From assembly GCA_015069695.1 (NCBI GenBank), contig JADCRZ010000002.1:62001-126000 (forward strand): a stretch of DNA of 64,000 nucleotides. The letters are read 5' to 3'. Under the pieces are notes generated by a model. That model saw only the letters and a program-made list of their open reading frames with translations. It was not told where the DNA came from and ran no database searches. Below are positions 1 to 8,347 of this stretch, piece by piece. The position numbers and the translations under genes are program-made. The stretch comes from Williamsia sp. GTDB taxonomy: Bacteria > Bacteroidota > Bacteroidia > Chitinophagales > Chitinophagaceae. How positions within the stretch are numbered: position 1 is the stretch's first letter; each line of letters opens with the position of its first letter.

Positions 1-1293
1 TTGCTTCTGTGCTTCCGGGAGTACAATATCATTCCAGCGGGCGACCGGCTCAATGCGCTGGGCAAGCTGGTCCACCTGCAGCTGCGTATGCTTGCGGCAT
101 GCCTGCCAGATTTCTTTTGCAAGACCTGTGGCTGGGCCAGCAGTTGCTTCTTGCCCGTTTGCATGCCCCTGGTATAAGATCATAACTTCTCCTGCTGCAG
201 CGCCAATGGTTTTTGTACTCAGGTTAAAATGGGATACGATGTGCTGCAATTCACGGGCATGGCTATGCGCCCGATCTCCCAAGGCTGTTTGCCACAACAG
301 CAATTGCTCATCAGGCTGGGGCCGGTGGATGCGGAATTCAAGCTGCCGGCGTTTAGAAGCAGGCTTCCACTCGTCGCAGCCCAGGAACACCAGTCCCTGC
401 AGGTTGTCAAGAAAACTGCTGATGCCCTGCATCCGCAGCTTATCGCTTGTGTCCAGCCTGGTGCAATCCAGCAGGAGTGCGCAGCCGTTCAGGGCTGCTT
501 CCCGGTTCCACAAACGCGCCATCTCTGCGAGCTCTCCGGCACTGCCCGGAACGGCAAAGGACTGTAATTGGTACAGCTGAAATCCCAGGCGGGCACAAAC
601 ATTGGCAGCCACAGCGGCTTTGTCGGCATGGTTCTCTCCACTTAATTGTACAAGCGGCAATCCTGCCGGATGGGGCTGCCCGCAGGCAAGGAGCAGCTTG
701 TCGACCACTTCCAGGTGTGAGCGGACAAGGGCCTCGTTGAGATAAACCGGCTCGCAAATTTCTTTGACCTTGTTGTTCAGGTAGCGAACGCCCGTAAGAT
801 AATGCAGGATGGTTTCATCGATCCTGAGCGGACTTTTTGTAACCAGTTCTTTGGGATTGATTTCTACCAGCTGCCAGTACCGGAGGGGAGCGGCTGGTGA
901 GAGGGCACTCCAGTGTGCATCCGGAAAAGCGGCCAGGGCCAGGGCAAAAGAAGGGTGTACGCCGGAAGGATCTCCCTGCAAGGTAGTCACCAGCTTGCTG
1001 AACCCGGCATCCAGTTCCACCCCCGCACAAAGCAGCAGGACCTTTCGTTCAAAGCCCGACAACCCGAACACGGCCGAGAGCGAGTCAAGGGCGGAGAGCG
1101 CGGGCAGGGTTTCTGCAGCCGCTTTCAGCTCTTCTTCTGCAGGAATAGCAGCAGCAGGTTCCTGTCCGCCAGGGCTTTGTTTATCTAAGTGTGTCCTGTA
1201 TGCCTCCAGCTCTTCCCTAACCAGCCTGAGCGAAGCCATCAGGTAGCGCTGGTTGGCAACACTCCAATCGTTTTTATTTTCCGGATCTGTCAT
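1..1293 (-). CDS. eCIS AAA+ ATPase, N-terminal part (cut by window edge)
   Basis: An open frame runs without a stop from the ATG at 1293 to base 1 (431 codons); the C-terminal half lies outside the window. The visible part resembles the N-terminal region of the large AAA+ ATPases encoded in extracellular contractile injection systems (Afp15/Pvc15 type): a motif reading LRIDETILHYLTGVRYLN near residue 160, a degenerate nucleotide-binding segment (LSGENHADKAA near residue 220, lacking a proper P-loop), a degenerate Walker B (CALLLDCTRLD), and RIEPVARWNDIVLP at the edge, which in this family directly precedes the active AAA+ domain. Such ATPases are needed for particle assembly. The start overlaps the stop of the upstream DUF4255 gene by 4 bases, which implies translational coupling. 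The family call rests on remembered motifs and on the neighbours. Confidence 0.85.
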   Translation of the reverse strand, partial: MTDPENKNDWSVANQRYLMASLRLVREELEAYRTHLDKQSPGGQEPAAAIPAEEELKAAAETLPALSALDSLSAVFGLSGFERKVLLLCAGVELDAGFSKLVTTLQGDPSGVHPSFALALAAFPDAHWSALSPAAPLRYWQLVEINPKELVTKSPLRIDETILHYLTGVRYLNNKVKEICEPVYLNEALVRSHLEVVDKLLLACGQPHPAGLPLVQLSGENHADKAAVAANVCARLGFQLYQLQSFAVPGSAGELAEMARLWNREAALNGCALLLDCTRLDTSDKLRMQGISSFLDNLQGLVFLGCDEWKPASKRRQLEFRIHRPQPDEQLLLWQTALGDRAHSHARELQHIVSHFNLSTKTIGAAAGEVMILYQGHANGQEATAGPATGLAKEIWQACRKHTQLQVDQLAQRIEPVARWNDIVLPEAQKQ

Positions 1294-2615
1294 GCAATGG
1301 TGAGCTGGGGTGCGTTGTATTGAAAACTGGCATCGGTATCGAGCGGACTTTCCGCCCCATCTACCCGGATACGCACCAGGTACGTTCCCGCCCGGATGCC
1401 TGATACAGGAACAACAATGTCTTCTATCGCCAAAGGCGGGCTCAGCAGGATGATGGGAGGGCCCTGGAAACTATAGGAAAGAGGCGTGGTGAGCACGGGA
1501 GCAGGAAATTCATTCAGGAGCAATATCACGCGCTGCCCGGCCCGGAGACCTGGTTTGATGGAAAGATGGACATCGGCCGATCTGGGTGCTCCACCGGTGC
1601 CCTGCACATTTTCAGGATGGAGGGCTTCTATGTGCGGACTCAGCACAAACGCTTCTACATTGGAGCTTACACCCTGGTGTGGCAGCGGGGGAGAGCCCAT
1701 GAGCATCTTGTGCACCACCTGTAAGCCGTGGATACCCGCCTGCAGGCCAGGCAGCCCGATCGTGATCTGCGAATCAGTGATCTCGTTGGCTGCCGGTACG
1801 ATCTCTGTGCCGTCTATGTTCACAATTACCACATCGCCTCTTAACTGGTTTCCCTGCAGCACAAGCCGGTCGTTCCACAGTATCTTTCCGTTCAACAGGA
1901 AAGGACCACCGGGCGTGTGCTGCGAAGCGATTTTCTCAATGACCGGTTGCTTGAATGGAACCACATATATTTTCCGTTCCTGCACAGGCAGGGAAGGCCG
2001 GGTAGATTTTTTACTTTCTATCAGCACCACGGTCACCTTGTAAGCTGCATTGGGCCTGTATTTCGCGCCGAAGGCCGTCCAGAGCCGGGAAAGCTCCTCT
2101 GTGTTCAGCGATTCGGGTGTGATCTTGATCTGTTCGATCTGGTCAGCCAGTTCAGATGTAGAGAGGGCCACCAGGTGGCTAGGCAGGGTGCCGGAGGGGG
2201 TGGTGTCAGGCATCGAAAGTGCGGTGCGGATGGCCTGGCGGCTCAATACAGATACTTCATGAAACAGCTGCATGCCATAGCCCAGCAGGATCTCATGGTG
2301 CAACTCCTCGGAACCGTAGGCAGTAAGCAGGTAATGCAGGTCCAGGGCAAGCGGCGGATTGCTGATGCGGTCTCCACCGCTGTTGCGGGAAGGAAGCCCC
2401 TGGTTGCGCCAGCCAAGATTGGGCGTGACCATGTACATAAACAAGTTCAGCTGGCTGGTTTCCTTTGTTGCTTCCGTATCTACCCGGTCAGGCGGAAGGG
2501 CCGTTACTTTTACATTGCCTCCTACGGTCCCTGTTGCATCGTGATCGATCAGGCCATTGTTCAGCAGGTCTTTCAACACCTGGGTCACAGAGGCAATAGC
2601 AAGGGCTGTACTCAT
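1290..2615 (-). CDS. eCIS cap/terminator protein, DUF4255 (Pvc16/Afp16 family)
   Basis: 441 residues. The first ~190 residues match the DUF4255/Pvc16 N-terminal domain: a start like STALAIASVTQVLKDLL, then VNLFMY-type and LDLHYLLTAYG motifs, and a helical segment following SEELHHEILLGYGMQLFHE. In eCIS this family caps the tube and sheath at the end distal to the baseplate. The remaining ~250 residues are beta-rich, with an IPT/TIG-like look (repeated G-x-x-AG and VV-P-x-x-R-AG strands); such extensions are common in Bacteroidota and Actinobacteria homologues. It overlaps both neighbours by 4 bases, inside one operon with sheath, tube and ATPase. The role is inferred from the family. Confidence 0.85.
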   Translation of the reverse strand: MSTALAIASVTQVLKDLLNNGLIDHDATGTVGGNVKVTALPPDRVDTEATKETSQLNLFMYMVTPNLGWRNQGLPSRNSGGDRISNPPLALDLHYLLTAYGSEELHHEILLGYGMQLFHEVSVLSRQAIRTALSMPDTTPSGTLPSHLVALSTSELADQIEQIKITPESLNTEELSRLWTAFGAKYRPNAAYKVTVVLIESKKSTRPSLPVQERKIYVVPFKQPVIEKIASQHTPGGPFLLNGKILWNDRLVLQGNQLRGDVVIVNIDGTEIVPAANEITDSQITIGLPGLQAGIHGLQVVHKMLMGSPPLPHQGVSSNVEAFVLSPHIEALHPENVQGTGGAPRSADVHLSIKPGLRAGQRVILLLNEFPAPVLTTPLSYSFQGPPIILLSPPLAIEDIVVPVSGIRAGTYLVRIRVDGAESPLDTDASFQYNAPQLTIA

Positions 2616-3427
2616 AAGGTCCGGTTGTTTCGCTGCTTCAGGTATTCTTCCAGCGAGAGGGCAGGTTTGGCCGCCGGTTTACGCTGGGTTGGTTGAGCAG
2701 GCTGCTGGATCACTGCACGAACATCGATGCGCCCGATCGTCACTTTGATGGCAGGCGGTTGGCTGGAGGGCAGCTGCTGGCTGGCCGTTTGCCTGAAACC
2801 CTGCAGCAGCGGCCATTCCCTGTTTGTTTGTGAAGCAGGGTGGGGCAGGACTGGTTTAACAGGAGCATTCGGCGAAGGGGTATCCTGAAAGTAAGCGCCC
2901 TCTTTGTTTTTCCGGGAACGCCCTTCTGCCAGATCTGTTCTTCCTGTGTCCGGGGAAGAAGCGTCGGTCCATTTTTCTTCCTGCCCGGAAAGGTTTACTG
3001 CTGTCTTGTTGGCAGGCATATTGGGTGGCAAAGGTCTGCGGGGTAAAGAAAGGGCAGGTTGAATATCTTCCGCATCAGGTAGCAGCGGCAGGTCCTCTTT
3101 GTGCATCCCTCTTTCTATCCGTCCGGAAGACCGGATTGCAGATGGAGGCATGGCTTGCGTTGGATTGCCGGGGAAGGATTCTTCCTCAATGGGTCTGGAT
3201 GGTACTAAACGGTTTTCAACAGGATCAGTGATGGAGGGTATAATTGGATAAGTCTTTTCCTGCCAGGTGGGAGGGGCCGGCTCATGCGCAGTGTCCTGTT
3301 CAAAAGAGCTGTTTGCCTGCAGCATACCGGAAGCGGTTTCCGGTTCAAACAGGCTTCGTACGCGGGGCATTACATTGGCAGCCGGCGCTATATGGCGGGT
3401 GATCAGGTGTTGGATAAAACCGTTCAT
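2612..3427 (-). CDS. eCIS-associated proline-rich protein of unknown function
   Basis: 271 residues with no signal peptide or membrane segment. Residues ~30-200 are low-complexity and rich in Pro, Ser, Arg and Glu, so probably disordered. The C-terminus holds a short conserved-looking block, IKVTIGRIDVRAV near residue 227, and ends in LSLEEYLKQRN. I have seen this pairing (a V-x-IGRI-x-VRA strand followed by LSL-x-x-YL-x-x-R) in short proteins encoded beside phage-tail-like loci, but I cannot name its function. It sits between the zinc-ribbon gene and the DUF4255 gene with 4-base overlaps on both sides, so it is very likely co-translated with them. A role as scaffold or linker in assembly is inference only. 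Confidence 0.65.
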   Translation of the reverse strand: MNGFIQHLITRHIAPAANVMPRVRSLFEPETASGMLQANSSFEQDTAHEPAPPTWQEKTYPIIPSITDPVENRLVPSRPIEEESFPGNPTQAMPPSAIRSSGRIERGMHKEDLPLLPDAEDIQPALSLPRRPLPPNMPANKTAVNLSGQEEKWTDASSPDTGRTDLAEGRSRKNKEGAYFQDTPSPNAPVKPVLPHPASQTNREWPLLQGFRQTASQQLPSSQPPAIKVTIGRIDVRAVIQQPAQPTQRKPAAKPALSLEEYLKQRNNRTL

Positions 3428-4164
3428 GAGCGGATCATTTCCAGGTAGAGCTGGCGGCGGTAGGGACTTAAGTTAAGGATGTCCTGTTCCGACCAGCTGA
3501 AGGCCCGGGCGAGCAGGTAAACTTCCTGCAGGATGCGCCGCGCCCAGGCATCAATCTCTGTCCACAAATAGCTGAGGATATGGAACGGCGCTTCCCAGGT
3601 ACAGGCACATTGGGGGCAGCTTAATACCATCCTGATGTCTGCTTGCGGGTCTTCTGCTGCCATGCGTTGGTTGATGGCTTCCAGCAGGGCAGCAGGCAGG
3701 GTATCCGGACTGCATTCCTCTCCATGATGCGATGCACGGAGAATACAATCTGCCAGCAATTTTCCGGGGTCCGGCTGGTAAGCAGGCAGGCTGGCGATGA
3801 GGGCCATGTCTTCACTGTTGGGAAGCCTGAACCGGACTTCGTACCCTCCATCCTGCAGGGTGAAAGTGGGAGAGCCTTCTTGCCGGCTCCAGGGCTGCAG
3901 GCGCAGGTCTTCTATAGGCACCGTCCATTCGATCTGCTCCCCGCATTGCGGACAGTTGGCTGTGTTTACGAAACGGTCTCCAAACATCCATTCCCGCAGT
4001 TTCAGCAACCGGGCATCGCGTTCGCCGATGCTGAACCTGGCTACAGTTCCTGCATCAGGGAAGGCGCAGGCAACCTGTAGCAGGAGGAGTGAACGCTGCA
4101 GCAAGCTGCGCCTGCTGCCCTGCTCCCATACATCCAGGAGTTCAGTTGTTGTGAGCGGTCTCAC
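3424..4164 (-). CDS. eCIS baseplate-type zinc-ribbon protein (T4 gp51-like family, probable)
   Basis: 246 residues, cytoplasmic. The N-terminus (TTELLDVWEQG, then a Leu-rich helix) and the block GERDARLLKLREWMFGD followed by CPQCGE fit the family annotated as T4-type baseplate hub assembly protein in eCIS loci. Two CPxC knuckles are visible, Cys71/Cys74 and Cys183/Cys186, suitable for one zinc ribbon. T4 gp51 acts catalytically in baseplate hub assembly; whether this homologue does the same is not known. The gene follows the tube gene by 15 bases and overlaps the proline-rich gene by 4. An alternative is a structural baseplate component. Confidence 0.65.
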   Translation of the reverse strand: MRPLTTTELLDVWEQGSRRSLLQRSLLLLQVACAFPDAGTVARFSIGERDARLLKLREWMFGDRFVNTANCPQCGEQIEWTVPIEDLRLQPWSRQEGSPTFTLQDGGYEVRFRLPNSEDMALIASLPAYQPDPGKLLADCILRASHHGEECSPDTLPAALLEAINQRMAAEDPQADIRMVLSCPQCACTWEAPFHILSYLWTEIDAWARRILQEVYLLARAFSWSEQDILNLSPYRRQLYLEMIRS

Positions 4165-4179
4165 CGGTGGAATGTTTTG

Positions 4180-4716
4180 TTAAGGCTCGGTGAAGCTGGG
4201 TTCGGAAGGTTCGGTAACGGCATAGTCGCGTTCCCATCCTTCATTTTCCAGTTTGATGTGCTGGATGGCGATCGCATTGGCATTTGCATCTAGGTCGGGC
4301 AGGGCCTGGTATTCTGAAACCCAGCAGCGGTATACGTTGTAAGCGATCGCCAGCTGTCCGGCCTCGTTGTATACTTCGATCGTTATGTCTTTGCGGAAGT
4401 CTTTGAGTGATACTTCTTTCGAATCGGCCTTGCCGGTGGGCAGGGAGCCGTAGTTCCATACCTTGTTTGCCCAGCGTTCAAATTCCACATCGTGGGTCAC
4501 GCCTCTTTCCAGCGTGATCGCATCAAACTCGGTGCGGCCGGGCGATTTGCGGCTGCTGCTCGGGTCGCCGCCTTCGCGGTGCTTTACCACTTCGGTGGTC
4601 TTTTTTAAACCACCTACCTTGCTGATGCCGGCTACAAAGCGGCCATCCCATTTCACGCGGAACTTAAAGTTCTTGTATGGATCAAAGCGTTGTGTGTTTA
4701 CGGTAAACTGTGCCAT
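4180..4716 (-). CDS. eCIS inner tube protein (gp19/Hcp-like, Pvc1 family)
   Basis: 178 residues. The sequence FDPYKNFKFRVKWDGRFVAGISKVGGLKKTTEVV at the start, the loop FDAITLERGVTHDVEFERWANKVW, and the C-terminal strand IQHIKLENEGWERD are typical of phage tail tube proteins of the T4 gp19 family, which stack as hexameric rings to form the inner tube. Length is slightly above the usual ~150 residues because of a short acidic Pro/Ser tail. It lies 13 bases downstream of the sheath gene, as in most contractile systems. Only one tube gene is visible; eCIS often have two or three, and others may lie beyond the left edge. Confidence 0.92.
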   Translation of the reverse strand: MAQFTVNTQRFDPYKNFKFRVKWDGRFVAGISKVGGLKKTTEVVKHREGGDPSSSRKSPGRTEFDAITLERGVTHDVEFERWANKVWNYGSLPTGKADSKEVSLKDFRKDITIEVYNEAGQLAIAYNVYRCWVSEYQALPDLDANANAIAIQHIKLENEGWERDYAVTEPSEPSFTEP

Positions 4717-4729
4717 AGATAGGAGGTTT

Positions 4730-6304
4730 TTACGTGTCTATTTGTCCGGTAAGCTGTTGGATTTTGATGATCACAAATTCTGCCGGCTTCAGGGGTGCAA
4801 AGCCAACAAGGATGTTGACGATGCCTAAATTGATGTCGTTCTGGGTGGTGGTTTCCTTGTCGCATTTCACCAGGTAAGCTTCGCGGGGGGTAGCGCCCTG
4901 GAAAGCACCCTGGCGGAACAGATTGTGCATAAAGGCGCCTACATTCAACCTGATCTGTGCCCAGAGCGGTTCATCATTGGGTTCGAATACCACCCATTGC
5001 GTGCCCCGGTACAAACTTTCTTCAATGAAAAGCGCCGTGCGGCGGACCGAAATGTATTTGTATTCATCCGCCAACTGATCCGCCCCCCGCAGGGTACGGG
5101 CACCCCATACAACGCGGCCGGTTACGGGAAAAGAACGCAGGCAGTTGATGCCAAGCGGATTGAGCTGCCCGTTCTCAGGATCGGTTAAATTAACCTGCAA
5201 TCCCTGGATGCCGTTGAGTGCTGCATCAATGCCGGCGGGTGCTTTCCATACGCCCCGGTCGGTATCTGTTTTGGCCATGATGCCTGCAATGATGCCGCTG
5301 GGCACAAACGTGTCTACTTGTCCGCCGCGGGCCGTATCCACCTGCTTCACGCGGGGAAAGTAAAGCGCTGCATTGCGGGCTTCTTTCCCTGACAGGCCCA
5401 GCGTTCCGAGTCCTGCAATGGCTTTCGAAACCGCGGTAGCTGAAGATGCACCCCATTCAAATGGCGGGTCCACGATGAGCATGGCCCTTTTATCGTTGCA
5501 GACCTTGAGCGCGTTCTGGTACACCGTCGGGTCTGTATTGCCGGTGCGAACAGGCGGAGGAATGCACAGCAGGTTAAAAAGATCGGTTTGTTTAAGGGCG
5601 TAGATGCCTGTCTTGCTGCCATCTCCCAGGTATTCCGCAAATGTAAGTGTGTCTCCATCGTCGCCTTCAACAGTTACATCCACAGCGTCTGTGGCTGCCG
5701 GGCGGGCATCCGGTACGATCCAGTCGCCCAGGCTGTCTTTGCCGATCTGTATAAAGGATGATCCTTGTTCAAGCACGCGCGGCAGGTACCTGATCTCGCT
5801 ATCGTCCAGGCTTACATTGAGGAACTCTTCCGCCTTGGCTCCGTTCATGTATACAACCAGGTTGAACAAGGTATCATCGGGCGGCTCAGGTGGGGAAAGT
5901 GGGGCAGTGGGGTCGGCTGTGTTGTAGTTGACAGATACGCTCAGGGCAGAGCCCCAGGCGCCCGGACTGGTAGCAAGCAGGGTAAGCACATCGCCTGGCG
6001 GACCTTCCACCGGCAGGTCGATCTCTGCTGTTACTGCATTGCGCTCGAGCCGTACGATGATGGCCTGGCTTCCACCATTCAGGTAAAAATCGCGCACGGC
6101 ATAACTCATGGTACTGTCTATCCACAATCCGCCAAAGCTGCGTTCAAAATCTGAGAAGCTGGTAATGGTGGTGGGTTCGTTGACAGGCCCTTGCAACGCA
6201 CGGCCTACAAATGCAGTGATCGAAGTGGCCACTCCAGTGATGGTGCGCACACCACTTGACAACTCTTCAATGTACACACCTGGGTAGGTTGGTTGAACAG
6301 GCAT
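4730..6304 (-). CDS. eCIS contractile sheath protein (Pvc2/Afp2 family)
   Basis: 524 residues. The N-terminus TYPGVYIEELSSGVRTITGVATSITAFVG is the hallmark of contractile tail sheath proteins. The central variable region (residues ~70-230) is followed by the conserved C-terminal region, which contains NCLRSFPVTGRVVWGARTL, YISVRRTALFIEESLYRG and FVVI-type strands that form the interlocking beta-sheet mesh between subunits. It is the first gene of the minus-strand operon, preceded by 550 bases without a gene, so the main promoter is expected there. Sheath contraction drives the inner tube into a target membrane. Only one sheath gene is seen here. Confidence 0.95.
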   Translation of the reverse strand: MPVQPTYPGVYIEELSSGVRTITGVATSITAFVGRALQGPVNEPTTITSFSDFERSFGGLWIDSTMSYAVRDFYLNGGSQAIIVRLERNAVTAEIDLPVEGPPGDVLTLLATSPGAWGSALSVSVNYNTADPTAPLSPPEPPDDTLFNLVVYMNGAKAEEFLNVSLDDSEIRYLPRVLEQGSSFIQIGKDSLGDWIVPDARPAATDAVDVTVEGDDGDTLTFAEYLGDGSKTGIYALKQTDLFNLLCIPPPVRTGNTDPTVYQNALKVCNDKRAMLIVDPPFEWGASSATAVSKAIAGLGTLGLSGKEARNAALYFPRVKQVDTARGGQVDTFVPSGIIAGIMAKTDTDRGVWKAPAGIDAALNGIQGLQVNLTDPENGQLNPLGINCLRSFPVTGRVVWGARTLRGADQLADEYKYISVRRTALFIEESLYRGTQWVVFEPNDEPLWAQIRLNVGAFMHNLFRQGAFQGATPREAYLVKCDKETTTQNDINLGIVNILVGFAPLKPAEFVIIKIQQLTGQIDT

Positions 6305-6854
6305 AGTTTACAGTTTAAAGATCAATAGATATAGTCATTGTGTGTTTGGCTGGGATGGAAGAAAAGAGGAACAGGATGACGAAATCGTTGTGAGAAAGAG
6401 GTCTGTCAGGAAAGCGGTTTGTACAGGTAAATTACCGGGCTGTTGGTTTGCTGTGCGGTGCTATGGAGAAAGTATATCCAGGCTGAGGATCGTGTGCCGG
6501 GCGCTGGTTTGCTGGCGGACAAGGTGCATGATCGGGAAAGAACAAGTGCGATGATTGCTGGGGGCACAAAGCTTTGCTTCTCTCAGTCACAGAATGGCAG
6601 AGCGCAACCGGTTCTATCATGCAAAAAAAAACCATCCCTGGTGGGGAAGGTACAGATAAGGGTTTCTTTGTAACAGTATCGAATATACGATTATTCTTGT
6701 AACCAAAAATCATTTATTTACCGGAGGTATGCGCAGAACTGAATCAGAAGATTTTTAGAATCGCGCTGAAGATCCGATTGCCGGGTGAGTGTAGAAAATT
6801 AGTTTGAAAATTATTGCAGGTATTTTTTTGCTGGTCTGGATGCATGCAGGTCGC
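6305..6854. other. gene-free interval upstream of the eCIS operon
   Basis: 550 bases between the sheath start and the stop of the small secreted-protein gene. Open frames here are short, lack family signatures and are not believed. A weak Bacteroidota-type promoter candidate for the minus strand lies at 6680-6707 (-33 TTTG at 6704-6707, -7 TATATTCG at 6680-6687, spacing 16 rather than 19). If used it would give a leader of about 370 bases. No clear terminator hairpin was found for the upstream gene. Confidence 0.4.
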
Positions 6855-7421
6855 TTAGTGACCGGAAAGAACATAGGCAAATTTAAAATCAAGTGCCGGG
6901 TAAATTGTTCCGAAATTATAATCAATGTCCTGTGCATAGCCTGCACCTGCGTGTGCATTGAACAGCCAATGGCTGCCCAGGGCCCTTTGCATGCCCCAGT
7001 GGATATTTACCAGGATGCTGTTCCGGGTATCATCATCAGTTTGCCCGTTGTTGGGGGTAACATATTTCAACCTGATCCCGATATAGTTGCCGGAGTTTAG
7101 CAGGGTTGTTTTTCCCTTGCGGATTCTTTTTTCGAGGTTGTAATAATACTTTGGTGTGAGTGAAAAATAAAAAGCAGGATGGTTAAGCGACAGGTTATAT
7201 GAAAGAGAGCTTTCGGCAATATCATATCCGCCACCCGCTCCTGCAGCAAGGTCAGCCGTTATTTTGTTTGAAAGCCCGGGTTCTAAGCTCAGTCCCAATC
7301 CCTGCAGGCCTCCATCAATCTTCACCAGGCTGGATAGGGAGCGGGTTGGTTGCTGTGATTGTCCGGAGGCGGAAAATAGCAGTGCGGTAAAAAAAGCAAG
7401 TAAGGTGGTTCTTTTCATCAT
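6855..7421 (-). CDS. secreted protein, probably a small outer-membrane beta-barrel
   Basis: 188 residues from the ATG at 7421 (a second Met follows at once). The longer frame reaching 7490 is rejected because a signal peptide, MMKRTTLLAFFTALLFSASGQSQ, begins at 7421. The mature part alternates hydrophobic and polar residues in strand-like runs (YNLSLNHPAFYFSLTPKYYYN, NYIGIRLKYV, SILVNIHWGMQRALG, LDFKFAYVL), each preceded by turn-rich Gly/Asn stretches. This is the look of a small 8-10 strand outer-membrane barrel. I do not recognise a named family. A promoter-like -7 element lies 33 bases upstream. It is separated from the eCIS operon by 550 bases, so a link is not implied. Confidence 0.6.
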   Translation of the reverse strand: MMKRTTLLAFFTALLFSASGQSQQPTRSLSSLVKIDGGLQGLGLSLEPGLSNKITADLAAGAGGGYDIAESSLSYNLSLNHPAFYFSLTPKYYYNLEKRIRKGKTTLLNSGNYIGIRLKYVTPNNGQTDDDTRNSILVNIHWGMQRALGSHWLFNAHAGAGYAQDIDYNFGTIYPALDFKFAYVLSGH

Positions 7422-7453
7422 GGGGCCTGTTTGTTGTATCCTGAAAACTACTT

Positions 7454-7461
7454 CAAATATA
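7454..7461 (-). promoter_or_regulatory. Bacteroidota -7 element for the small secreted-protein gene
   Basis: On the minus strand these bases read TATATTTG, a perfect match to the Bacteroidota -7 consensus TAnnTTTG. The start codon at 7421 lies about 26 bases from the expected start of transcription. No TTTG is found at the usual 19-base distance (a TTG lies about 25 bases upstream), so the assignment is tentative. Confidence 0.4.
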
Positions 7462-7554
7462 AGCCTTGCGGAGATGTATCTTACGCACAAGAATATCTGT
7501 ACAACGCATTGATCCTCGTTGTTGCCTGAAAGTTACAAAGAACCTGCATAATCC

Positions 7555-8316
7555 TCACCCCAACAACCCCGCGCTGTCCTCATCCAAAAACAAGATGGCG
7601 CCTTGGTGTTCGCGCAAGATGGTGGCGGGATGCTGTTCGCTGATGGCTTCGTTGAGCGTGTTGCGGACGGCAGGGGCTTTGTTTTTTCCTGGTACCATGC
7701 AGAAGATATGGTCTGCCTGCATCAGGGCAGGGATGGTGAGGGTGTAAGCATAAGATGGCACTTCCGCAATGGAAGGAAAGCAGCCATCGTTTACCTGTTG
7801 GTGCTTGCACGCTTCATCGAGGTCCACAATCTTCACAAGTGCGGGATCATGAAAGTTGGCGACGTGCGGATCGTTGAAGGCCAGGTGCCCGTTTTCGCCG
7901 ATGCCCATGCACGTGATGGCTGGCTTGTATTGCTCCAGCAGCGCAGCATACCGGTCGCATTCCTGCGGATCATCGTGGCCGCTTTCGTTGAGGTAAAATA
8001 CCTGTTTGAAGGGCAGTCTGCCGAAGATCTTTTCCTGTAAGAAATTTCCGAACCGCTGGGGATGGGAAGGTGGAAGACCTCTGTATTCATCCATGTGAAA
8101 TGCACTTACCCGCTGCCACTCTATCCCTGGTTCTTCTGCCAGCGCCTGCAGGAATTCATGCTGGGAAGCGGCTGCTGCAAAAATGATACTGATTTCCTCC
8201 TGGCTCAACAGCAGGTCAATGATGCGGCGGGCCGCCTCCGCGGCAGCAGCCTTTCCCAGCTGCTGCCTGTTGGCGTAAATGCGGACACGCATTTTTTCTA
8301 CAAGAAATTCTTTCAT
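7555..8316 (-). CDS. nagB: glucosamine-6-phosphate deaminase-like protein
   Basis: 253 residues of the NagB/SugarP isomerase fold. NagB converts glucosamine-6-phosphate to fructose-6-phosphate and ammonia in the cytoplasm. Visible signatures are FHMDEYRGL (the catalytic DEY block), ITCMGIGENGHLAFNDP, and the FCMVPGKNKAPAVRNTL phosphate-binding block. The active-site loop differs from E. coli: Asp141 is Asn, as in Bacillus homologues, and Glu148 is Asp; the catalytic His143 is kept. The protein may therefore be a divergent paralogue. A Met at codon 9 (base 8292) is an alternative start that fits the family N-terminus well. It is the last gene of the amino-sugar operon, 31 bases after the TonB receptor. 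Confidence 0.82.
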   Translation of the reverse strand: MKEFLVEKMRVRIYANRQQLGKAAAAEAARRIIDLLLSQEEISIIFAAAASQHEFLQALAEEPGIEWQRVSAFHMDEYRGLPPSHPQRFGNFLQEKIFGRLPFKQVFYLNESGHDDPQECDRYAALLEQYKPAITCMGIGENGHLAFNDPHVANFHDPALVKIVDLDEACKHQQVNDGCFPSIAEVPSYAYTLTIPALMQADHIFCMVPGKNKAPAVRNTLNEAISEQHPATILREHQGAILFLDEDSAGLLG

Positions 8317-8347
8317 GGCGGATGGTGTTTTCTGTTGGCTTGTCTTT

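Noticed and set aside
1-6304. Prophage or type VI secretion system
   Set aside because: No capsid, terminase or integrase and no TssJLM-type genes; DUF4255 and the AAA+ ATPase point to an eCIS.
6432-6713. 93-codon minus-strand frame and a 70-codon plus-strand frame in the gap before the eCIS operon
   Set aside because: Low-complexity composition, no recognisable motif, no ribosome-binding or promoter context.
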